A stretch of 12,487 nucleotides of DNA from Desulfobacula sp. (GTDB taxonomy: Bacteria; Desulfobacterota; Desulfobacteria; Desulfobacterales; Desulfobacteraceae), in contig NZ_JAIOSW010000483.1 of NCBI RefSeq assembly GCF_021107415.1, positions 1-12,487 of the forward strand, in the 5' to 3' direction. A program made the translations under genes and the position numbers. Position 1 is the first letter of the stretch; each line of letters starts with the position of its first letter. Below the pieces are notes generated by a model. It was not told the DNA's origin and ran no database searches. It worked only from the letters and a program-made list of their open reading frames with translations. Below, piece by piece: positions 6,681 through 12,487 of the stretch.

Positions 6681-7706
6681 ATGAAAGTTTTAAAACAATT
6701 GACGATTGTACTGATGGTAGCTCTTTTTGCTGTAGTAACTATCACAGGAACAGCCATTTCAGCAAAAACCATTAAACTGCACCACCTGAACAAGGATGAT
6801 CCCTTTGATAATCCAACAGGTGCCATGGCAACGGTATTTAAAAGCCTTGTTGAAGCATGAACCAATGTTTCAGTGATGGTCCAGACCTTTCCCATCGGAC
6901 AGCTTGGTAAAGACAAAGATGCCCTGCAGCAGGTAAAAGCAGGTGTTATCCAGGCAGGTATCCATTCTGTTGGTGGGTTTGCATCGGTTTATCCGCTCAT
7001 TGGAATTCTGGATATTCCCTTTGCCTTTCCTAACATCAGTAAAACCTATGAGGTATTTGACGGTCCTTTCGGAACAAAACTGGCGGATAATATTAATAAG
7101 AAAACCAAACTCCATGTTTTGGGTTTTGGAGATTCAGGTGGATTCTTCCATCTGACCAACTCCAAACGCCCCATCCATACCCCTGCTGATATGGCTGGCG
7201 TTAAAATTCGTACTATGGGCCTTGATACCCATAAAGCAATTATTTCTGCAATGGGCGGACAGCCGGCAGCCATCTCCTGGTCAGAAGTCTACACAGCGCT
7301 TCAGACAGGTGTTGCTGATGGCCAGATGAACCCTATCCCCATCATTGCTTTTGCAAAGTTTCAGGAAGTTCAGAAATATCTGACCCTGTCAGGACACATT
7401 TTTGCCCCCTATGTCTGGGTGATGAATCAAGATTTCTGGAATAGCCTGACTGACGGTGAAAAGCAAGTTGTTTCCTATGCTGCCAAATCCGCCATTGTTG
7501 CCGGTCGTGGTATGGGACGTGTTATTGAAGCTTCTGACAGGGGCCTTATAGAGCTGTCAAAACACATGAAGGTCAACACCCTGACGGCTGCTGAAAAAGA
7601 AGAGTTTAAAAGGGTTGCCGTACCTGTTGTTAAAAAACTTATTATCAATAAATTCGGCACCGAAGGCCAGGAAATGCTCAAGGCTTTTCTTGATGCTGTA
7701 AAATAG
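6681..7706 (+). pseudogene. dctP: TRAP solute-binding protein (DctP family), interrupted by in-frame TGA
   Basis: Read through, this is a 341-residue DctP-type periplasmic binding protein of normal family length. Residues 1-30 are a signal peptide (hydrophobic core, TAISA end) and AGGA (6670-6675 region) supports the ATG. Codon 60 is TGA (6858-6860), between VFKSLVEA and TNVSV, at a place where family members carry an ordinary surface residue such as Arg or Gly. One base change from CGA or GGA explains it. After the stop the frame stays open to 7706 with family features intact: FPIGQLGKD, KIRTMG with Arg177 (the conserved Arg that grips substrate carboxylates in this family), SWSEVYTALQTGVADGQMNP and HIFAPYVWVMN. 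No other damage is seen, so the lesion is recent, a sequencing error or recoding. A restart at GTG 6873 or ATG 6876 has no ribosome site and would lack the export signal. If the TGA is real and not recoded, the TRAP system loses its binding protein unless another copy exists. Confidence 0.85.
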
Positions 7707-7730
7707 GCTGACAACAATAAGCCAAACCCA

Positions 7731-7769
7731 GCCTCCGGGGATTGCCAGTGCAGACTCCGGAGGCATTTT
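7731..7769 (+). terminator. Intrinsic terminator-like hairpin after dctP
   Basis: GCCTCCGG (7731-7738) pairs with CCGGAGGC (7757-7764). Two further inner pairs (G-C and G-U) are possible, around a loop of about 14 nt, and ATTTTA follows directly. The T run is short, so termination is probably partial. The next gene starts only 28 nt after the stem, so the element may reduce expression of the PLP genes relative to the transporter. Confidence 0.65.
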
Positions 7770-7791
7770 AACAAACCGGAGACAGCGTACC

Positions 7792-8967
7792 ATGGAGTTT
7801 CACTATGGCTGTAGTATCTGTAATAAAACATTTGATATAGTACCGGAATTGACCCTATGTCCGGACTGTTCAAAAAATCAACAACCAGACCAGCCCCTTT
7901 CAGGTGTTCTGGAGGTGAAATTGAGCGGCAGCACTCATGAAGATTTTACCATTGCTGACCTGCTTCCCGTGGAACCTGAATATTTTCCACCCTCACCCGT
8001 GGGTAATACCCCTTTGTGGAAACCTGCAAATTTGAGGCAACAAACCGGGTTCAAAAATCTGTTTATCAAGGATGACGGCTTAAATCCAACTTCCTCGTTC
8101 AAGGACAGGGCTTCTTTTCTGGTCTCAGCCTTTGCCAAAAAATTCAACATCAATGACATTACCCTGGCCTCCACGGGAAATGCCGGCTCATCCATGGCCG
8201 GGATCGGGGCTGCAGCCGGTCAGGCCATCACCCTGTTTTTACCAAAAACAGCCCCTGTTGCAAAGCTTGTCCAGGCGCTTCAGTATGGGGCCACAGTTTT
8301 CCGGGTTGATGGCAACTATGATATGGCCTATGATCTCTCCCTTGCATATTCACAAAAAAAAGGCGGTATGAATCGAAATACTGCTTACAATCCCATGACT
8401 ATTGAAGGCAAAAAAACGGTGTCCCTGGAGTTGTTCAAGCAGCTTGACCAGGTACCGGATATGCTATTTGTATCAGTGGGAGACGGATGTATTCTTGCCG
8501 GTGTTTATAAGGGTTTTAGGGACTTAAAACAGTTGGGGCTTATCCGGGATATACCCAAAATAGTTGCTGTTCAGGCCCAAACATCAGATGCTCTTTTTCG
8601 GGCATATACCACAGGAAAATTTGAAAATATTCCCACAGCCACAGTGGCTGATTCCATCTGCGTTGACGTACCGCGAAACGGGATACATGCCCTGGCCCAG
8701 ATAAAACAATATAACGGAGAGGTCATGACTGTATCGGATGACGAGATCATACAGGCCCAGGCTAGTCTCTCCAGAACCACTGGCCTTTTCACTGAACCGG
8801 CTGGTGCTGCATCATTTGCAGGGTTTCTAAAGGCCGCACCCGGGCTTGACCCGGATGCTTTGATTGTGGTTTTGACCACAGGAAACGGCTTGAAAGACAG
8901 TGTATCTGCAAGCCTAGGGATTCGTGTGCCAGACACCTTGATTCATTCAGTTGATGACATTTTATAA
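7792..8967 (+). CDS. Threonine synthase-like PLP enzyme with N-terminal zinc ribbon
   Basis: This 391-residue fold-type II PLP enzyme opens with a zinc-ribbon motif: Cys7-x2-Cys10 and Cys23-x2-Cys26, as in the zinc-containing subgroup of threonine synthases. Lys104 in NPTSSFKDRA is the expected Schiff-base lysine. STGNAGSS (127-134) is the substrate-carboxylate loop and SVGDG (228-232) part of the phosphate-binding loop. TEPAGAAS and TTGNGLKD are the usual C-terminal elements. Threonine synthase converts O-phosphohomoserine to threonine, but no homoserine pathway gene is near, and the setting between a TRAP transporter and YgeW points to a catabolic lyase or substituent exchange on a related amino acid. 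GGAGA (7778-7782) precedes the ATG by 9 nt. The next gene begins 14 nt after its stop, so the two PLP enzymes are co-expressed and may act in sequence or as partners. Family sure, reaction inferred. Confidence 0.88.
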   Translation: MEFHYGCSICNKTFDIVPELTLCPDCSKNQQPDQPLSGVLEVKLSGSTHEDFTIADLLPVEPEYFPPSPVGNTPLWKPANLRQQTGFKNLFIKDDGLNPTSSFKDRASFLVSAFAKKFNINDITLASTGNAGSSMAGIGAAAGQAITLFLPKTAPVAKLVQALQYGATVFRVDGNYDMAYDLSLAYSQKKGGMNRNTAYNPMTIEGKKTVSLELFKQLDQVPDMLFVSVGDGCILAGVYKGFRDLKQLGLIRDIPKIVAVQAQTSDALFRAYTTGKFENIPTATVADSICVDVPRNGIHALAQIKQYNGEVMTVSDDEIIQAQASLSRTTGLFTEPAGAASFAGFLKAAPGLDPDALIVVLTTGNGLKDSVSASLGIRVPDTLIHSVDDIL

Positions 8968-8981
8968 AAAAGGATTTATCC

Positions 8982-10442
8982 GTGATTGATTTAACCATTC
9001 ATTCCAAGACCCTTGAAAAAAATATTGCCTATTGCCGGGAAAAGGGAATTACCCTGCCCACATTTGCCATGATGAAAAATCCAGACACGGTTCCGGAAAA
9101 AATAAAAGATCAGCTTAAAAACATCGGGCTGTGGGACGTCCATTCGGCGAATCTCTACCGGATTACCTGGAACAATGAGTCTAAAGATAGAGGAGGGCTT
9201 TTTGGTGGTGTCAATCACTTTGTTTTGCCGCCGGAACTAACCGGATGCCGGGCCAATATTATCATGCTGGCCGGCCGCTGGTTCCCCACGGGTGCCCATA
9301 AGGTCGGCGCCACATACGGCTGCCTTGCCCCAGGATTAGTCACAGGCCAGTTTGACCCCCGGAAGACAAAGGCGGTTTGGCCTTCCACAGGAAACTATTG
9401 CCGCGGCGGTGCCTATATATCAGCTCTTCTGGCATGCAATGCCATTGCTATTCTGCCCGAAGAGATGTCAAAGGAACGCTTTGAATGGCTGAGCAAAATT
9501 GCCGGTCAGGTCATTGCAACCCCGGGCTGCGAATCCAATGTCAAAGAAATCTTTGACAAATGCTGGGAACTTAAGAGTTCAGGAGAAGACTTAAAAATAT
9601 TCAACCAGTTTGATGAAATGGGTAACCCCATGTGGCATTATACAGTGACGGGTAAAGCCATTGAAACACTTTTGGAACAATACCTGACACCGGGTAAACG
9701 TTTTGCAGGGTATGTGTCCTCATCTGGTTCCGGCGGGACCCTGGGTGCGGGTTACTATCTGAAACAAAAATTTCCCCGCACCAAGATCGTGGCAGCCGAA
9801 GCACTCCAATGCCCTACACTTCTTAACAATGGATTTGGTGCCCACCGTATCGAAGGTATTGGTGACAAACATGTCCCCTGGGTCCACAATCTTAAAGAAA
9901 CCGATTTTGTGGTGGCCGTGGATGATGAAGCTCCCATGAGAGCCTTGCGTTTGTTTAATGAGCCCCTGGGAAGACAGGCCCTGGTCAAAAGCGGGGTAGA
10001 TAAAATCCTTGTGGACAAACTTGATCTTCTAGGTATTTCAGGAATTGGCAATATGATTGCTGCCATCAAGTTTGCAAAATACAATGAACTGACCGAAGAT
10101 GACTTACTGGTTTCCATTGCAACAGATTCCATGCAGCTGTACGATTCAAGGCTCAGTGAACTTGAACAGGAGCGGGGGGTATACACAGACAGCGATGCCC
10201 TAAGGGACATGGAGCTTATCAGCGCCATTGCTATTGACTATACAAAAGAACTGTCCTATTACGACAGAAAAGCCATTCATAATCTTAAATACTATACCTG
10301 GATAGAACAGCAGGGACGTGATGTGGAAGAACTGAACGATCAGTGGTATGATCATGACAATTACTGGTATTCCATGTTTGATCAGGTACATGCCATTGAC
10401 GAGCTGATTAATGAGTTTAATAAGCGAGTGGGCCTGCTTTAG
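8982..10442 (+). CDS. Unassigned fold-type II PLP-dependent enzyme (cysteine synthase/lyase superfamily)
   Basis: This 486-residue protein starts at GTG 8982 with AGGA (8971-8974) 7 nt ahead. The PLP lysine is Lys107 in FPTGAHKVGATYG, STGNYCRGG (135-143) is the substrate-binding loop, and SSGSGGTLGAG (~247-257) binds the cofactor phosphate. These place it with cysteine synthase, threonine dehydratase and diaminopropionate ammonia-lyase. It is about 90-150 residues longer than those, with an extra ~80-residue N-terminal part and an acidic, aromatic C-terminal tail (residues ~400-486, including DQWYDHDNYWYSMFD). It resembles uncharacterised PLP proteins that I associate with YgeW clusters, where E. 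coli has the shorter YgeX (diaminopropionate ammonia-lyase). A beta-elimination or replacement on a diamino or ureido amino acid is plausible. It does not look like standard CysK or YgeX, so I give no symbol. Confidence 0.85.
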   Translation: MIDLTIHSKTLEKNIAYCREKGITLPTFAMMKNPDTVPEKIKDQLKNIGLWDVHSANLYRITWNNESKDRGGLFGGVNHFVLPPELTGCRANIIMLAGRWFPTGAHKVGATYGCLAPGLVTGQFDPRKTKAVWPSTGNYCRGGAYISALLACNAIAILPEEMSKERFEWLSKIAGQVIATPGCESNVKEIFDKCWELKSSGEDLKIFNQFDEMGNPMWHYTVTGKAIETLLEQYLTPGKRFAGYVSSSGSGGTLGAGYYLKQKFPRTKIVAAEALQCPTLLNNGFGAHRIEGIGDKHVPWVHNLKETDFVVAVDDEAPMRALRLFNEPLGRQALVKSGVDKILVDKLDLLGISGIGNMIAAIKFAKYNELTEDDLLVSIATDSMQLYDSRLSELEQERGVYTDSDALRDMELISAIAIDYTKELSYYDRKAIHNLKYYTWIEQQGRDVEELNDQWYDHDNYWYSMFDQVHAIDELINEFNKRVGLL

Positions 10443-10469
10443 ATCAGATCGAAAATCCGATTAATTGAG

Positions 10470-10501
10470 TTGACAGCAAGATAAACAAAGGAATTTATAA
10501 G
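10470..10501 (+). promoter_or_regulatory. Possible internal promoter before ygeW
   Basis: A perfect TTGACA (10470-10475) is followed by TATAAG (10496-10501). The 20-nt spacing is longer than ideal, and better-spaced hexamers match poorly. The 77-nt gap before ygeW, larger than the 14 nt between the PLP genes, leaves room for separate control. Confidence 0.3.
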
Positions 10502-10519
10502 ACCAGGATGGAGAAAAAC

Positions 10520-11716
10520 ATGGACAAAACACATATAAAAGAACAGATAAAACAGCTTGCCCTTTTAAATACCAAAAAAATGTTTCTGGATGATTTTCTG
10601 CTGACCTGGGACAGGAGCGATGATGAGATCGCTGCTGTGTTCAAGGTTGCAGGAATCCTCATGAACATGCGTAAAAAAAACATATCCACACGGTCCTTTG
10701 ACAGCGGCCTTGCCATTTCGCTTTTTCGTGACAATTCCACTCGGACACGGTTCAGCTATGCCAGTGCCAGCAACCTCTTGGGCCTTAGTGTCCAGGATCT
10801 GGATGAAGGAAAATCCCAGATTGCCCATGGTGAAACCGTTCGTGAAACCGCTAACATGGTATCCTTCATGGCTGATGTCATCGGTATCAGGGATGACATG
10901 TACATCGGCAAGGGTAATGCTTACATGCGCGAAGTTGCAAAATCCGTCAACCAGGGGTATGAAGCTGGTATTTTAGAGCAGCGCCCTACTTTAATCAACC
11001 TCCAGTGTGACATTGATCATCCCACCCAGTCCATGGCAGATGCCCTTCACCTGATTCAGCATTTCGGAGGCATTGATAAGCTTAAAGGCAAAAAAATCGC
11101 CATGTCATGGGCCTATTCACCCTCCTATGGAAAGCCTTTGTCAGTTCCCCAGGGGATTGTGGGGCTCATGACCCGGTTCGGTATGGATGTTGTCCTGGCT
11201 CATCCGGAAGGATACGGTATTATGCCGGAGGTAGAGGAAATTGCCAATAAAAATGCTGAAATTTCGGGCGGCTCATTTACTAAAACAGATTCCATGGCCG
11301 AAAGCTTTAAGGATGCCGATATTGTTTATCCCAAAAGTTGGGCACCTTTCAAAGCCATGGAAAAACGCACCGATTATTACGGCAACAACGACATGGAGGG
11401 TATTAAAGCTCTGGAAAAAGAGCTTTTAATCCAAAATGCCAATTTCAAGGAATGGGAATGTACACAGGCTCTCATGGATCTGACCCGGGATAAAAGCGCC
11501 CTTTACATGCACTGTCTGCCTGCCGATATCACTGATGTCAGCTGCAAGCAGGGTGAAGTGGCTGCATCTGTTTTTGAGCGGTACCGCAATCCCCTCTATG
11601 TTGAGGCAAGCTATAAACCCTATGCCATAGCAGCCATGATCTTTATGGCCAAATTCAGCAACCCGGCTGAAAAACTTATGGAGCTTCTCAAACGTGACCG
11701 CAGTCGCATTTATTAA
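10520..11716 (+). CDS. ygeW: Knotted carbamoyltransferase, YgeW family
   Basis: From ATG 10520 this is a 398-residue transcarbamylase. GGAG (10510-10513) lies 6 nt before that start; the in-frame ATG at 10508 has no comparable site. The carbamoyl-phosphate loop is FRDNSTRTR (Ser73-Thr-Arg-Thr-Arg77), HPTQ is at 167-170 and HCLPAD at 331-336, all hallmarks of the aspartate/ornithine carbamoyltransferase superfamily. Its length is well above the ~310 of ornithine carbamoyltransferase and close to E. coli YgeW (about 396), whose structural group carries a trefoil knot. The YgeW substrate is, as far as I know, unassigned. Near catabolic genes the enzyme may run backwards, splitting a carbamoyl-amine with phosphate to give carbamoyl phosphate, which could feed ATP synthesis through a carbamate kinase (none in this window). 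Acetylornithine carbamoyltransferase, another knotted member, is the main alternative but fits the context less. Confidence 0.92.
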   Translation: MDKTHIKEQIKQLALLNTKKMFLDDFLLTWDRSDDEIAAVFKVAGILMNMRKKNISTRSFDSGLAISLFRDNSTRTRFSYASASNLLGLSVQDLDEGKSQIAHGETVRETANMVSFMADVIGIRDDMYIGKGNAYMREVAKSVNQGYEAGILEQRPTLINLQCDIDHPTQSMADALHLIQHFGGIDKLKGKKIAMSWAYSPSYGKPLSVPQGIVGLMTRFGMDVVLAHPEGYGIMPEVEEIANKNAEISGGSFTKTDSMAESFKDADIVYPKSWAPFKAMEKRTDYYGNNDMEGIKALEKELLIQNANFKEWECTQALMDLTRDKSALYMHCLPADITDVSCKQGEVAASVFERYRNPLYVEASYKPYAIAAMIFMAKFSNPAEKLMELLKRDRSRIY

Positions 11717-11735
11717 GACACAACCGGTTGTAAAA

Positions 11736-11778
11736 AAAACCGGATAATTGAAGCCATGCCCTTTAATCGTCCGGTTTT
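11736..11778. terminator. Bidirectional terminator between ygeW and aroB
   Basis: The arms 11736-11753 and 11761-11778 form an 18-position stem (nine outer pairs perfect, then one mismatch and two G-U pairs) around the loop CCATGCC. The left arm starts within an eight-A run and the right arm ends in TTTT, so each strand sees a stem followed by T residues. It sits between convergent genes, 20 nt after the ygeW stop and 16 nt beyond the aroB stop. Confidence 0.85.
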
Positions 11779-11793
11779 CATAGTAAATTTAAA

Positions 11794-12487
11794 TTATTGC
11801 TTAAAGAGCAAAGTTATGAATTTGTTCATTTCTTCAAAGCTGATTTTTTCAACCCTTGCTTTTCCAATCTGTTCAAGGAAAACATAAAAAAGGTCGCTGC
11901 CCTGCTTTTTTTTATCTTTTTCAGCAGCCCTGATAATTTCTTTTGCATTATAATCAAGGGTTGTTGGAAGGTTAAGATCATTTAAAAGCTGGGTGATTCG
12001 TAAAACATCTTCCTGATTTATCAGGTGTTTAGCCTGTGAAAACTTGGCTGCAGCCACCATTCCCATGGAGACAGCCCTTCCATGGCCTGGTTTTTCGATT
12101 TTTTCAATGGCATGGCCAATGGTGTGACCGAAATTGAGTTTTTTTCTTTCGTTGGATTCTTTTTCATCCTGCTGGACCACTTGGGATTTTATTTTCACGG
12201 AATCTGCAACAAGCCTGAAAATGGTATCCTCATCAAGATCAAGGGCTTTTTGTCTATTATTTTCAATAAAATCAAGTAGATCCATATCTGAAATCAGTGC
12301 ATGTTTGACGATTTCGGCAAGGCCGTTTGAAATTTCTTTTTTTGGCAGGGTTTGTAAAAGATCTATGTCACAAATCACAAATTCGGGCTGATTAAAGACT
12401 CCCACCATATTTTTATAAGAATCCAGGTTGACCCCGTTTTTTCCACCGACACTGGCATCCACCTGGGATAAAAGAGAGGTGGATACA
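11794..12487 (-). CDS. aroB: 3-dehydroquinate synthase, C-terminal two thirds (runs off the right edge)
   Basis: The minus-strand frame is open to the window edge and reads STSLLSQVDASVGGKNGVN at its upstream end, so the true start lies outside. About 230 of the ~350 residues of a normal AroB are present. The enzyme is the second step of the shikimate pathway, converting DAHP to 3-dehydroquinate with NAD and zinc. Visible hallmarks are VDASVGGKNGVN with KNMVG (substrate binding), the zinc Glu in GLAEIVKHA, a zinc His in NFGHTIGHAIE, and the third zinc ligand region in PGHGRAVSMGM. The gene ends with TAA just beyond the shared terminator. Related sugar-phosphate cyclases (2-deoxy-scyllo-inosose synthase, 2-epi-5-epi-valiolone synthase) share the fold, but nothing nearby suggests antibiotic synthesis. 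It is a housekeeping gene and marks the right boundary of the catabolic cluster. Confidence 0.92.
   Translation of the reverse strand, partial: VSTSLLSQVDASVGGKNGVNLDSYKNMVGVFNQPEFVICDIDLLQTLPKKEISNGLAEIVKHALISDMDLLDFIENNRQKALDLDEDTIFRLVADSVKIKSQVVQQDEKESNERKKLNFGHTIGHAIEKIEKPGHGRAVSMGMVAAAKFSQAKHLINQEDVLRITQLLNDLNLPTTLDYNAKEIIRAAEKDKKKQGSDLFYVFLEQIGKARVEKISFEEMNKFITLLFKQ

Noticed and set aside
6858..6920. SECIS element that would recode the dctP TGA as selenocysteine
   Set aside because: The only hairpin (5-6 bp, 12-nt loop starting TCC) is weak and lacks the loop G, and DctP proteins do not usually have Cys at this site. Kept as an alternative, not as a feature.
7475..7873. 132-codon minus-strand frame across the dctP end and the next gene
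   Set aside because: It is antisense to two well-supported genes and spans the terminator hairpin, so it is a shadow frame.
10520..11716. Ordinary ornithine or aspartate carbamoyltransferase
   Set aside because: The protein is about 90 residues too long, reads like YgeW around STRT and HCLPAD, and lies with a YgeY-type gene rather than arginine or pyrimidine genes.
11720..11731. Perfect 12-bp palindrome ACAACCGGTTGT after ygeW
   Set aside because: It has no loop, so it cannot fold as a simple hairpin, and it lies between convergent genes next to a clear terminator. Probably incidental or part of terminator folding.
1..12487. CRISPR array, tRNA, rRNA or transposase gene
   Set aside because: No regularly spaced repeats, tRNA-like cloverleaf, rRNA segments or transposase motifs were seen on either strand.

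Overview
The window looks like chromosomal DNA of an anaerobic, probably marine or sediment member of the Desulfobacterota (Desulfobacteraceae-like). This is inferred from the gene types (TRAP transport, a YgeW/YgeY-type module), moderate G+C and general protein style. It is not proven by any marker gene here. The left 2.6 kb is visibly richer in A+T than the rest and reads as an accessory zone. The remaining ~10 kb is a compact metabolic locus, closed on the right by a convergent housekeeping gene.

Layout. (1) Positions 1-2637 hold a perfect 14-bp inverted repeat, a second hairpin, a truncated HAD-phosphatase gene, a two-domain protein (peptidoglycan-binding plus CHAP-like amidase) without a signal peptide, a 317-bp gap with one possible tiny ORF, and a secreted Sel1 + FGE-sulfatase-fold protein that lacks the catalytic cysteine region of true formylglycine-generating enzymes. 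(2) Positions 2686-11716 form a colinear plus-strand set: a FadR-type GntR regulator with palindromes at its own promoter, a YgeY-type M20 metallopeptidase, a three-part TRAP transporter (DctQ, DctM, DctP), a threonine-synthase-like PLP enzyme with an N-terminal zinc ribbon, a second unassigned 486-residue fold-type II PLP enzyme, and a YgeW-type carbamoyltransferase. Gene spacing is 12-106 nt. A hairpin precedes dctP and a terminator-like hairpin follows it, so the cluster is probably transcribed as one or two overlapping units. (3) A strong bidirectional terminator separates ygeW from the 3' part of aroB, which runs on the minus strand off the right edge.

How the genes may work together (inference): the regulator senses a carboxylate, the TRAP system imports it, the M20 enzyme hydrolyses an amide or N-acyl bond, the two PLP enzymes eliminate or replace a beta/gamma substituent of the amino acid released, and YgeW makes or phosphorolyses a carbamoyl-amine. 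E. coli has a related ygeW-ygeX-ygeY set linked to anaerobic purine-derived nitrogen catabolism. This locus differs in having its own transporter and two different PLP enzymes, and in having no hydA, ssnA or ygfK in view, so its substrate is open.

The most striking anomaly is an in-frame TGA at codon 60 of dctP inside an otherwise intact gene. It is a recent nonsense mutation, a sequencing error or (less likely) recoding, and it decides whether the transporter works.
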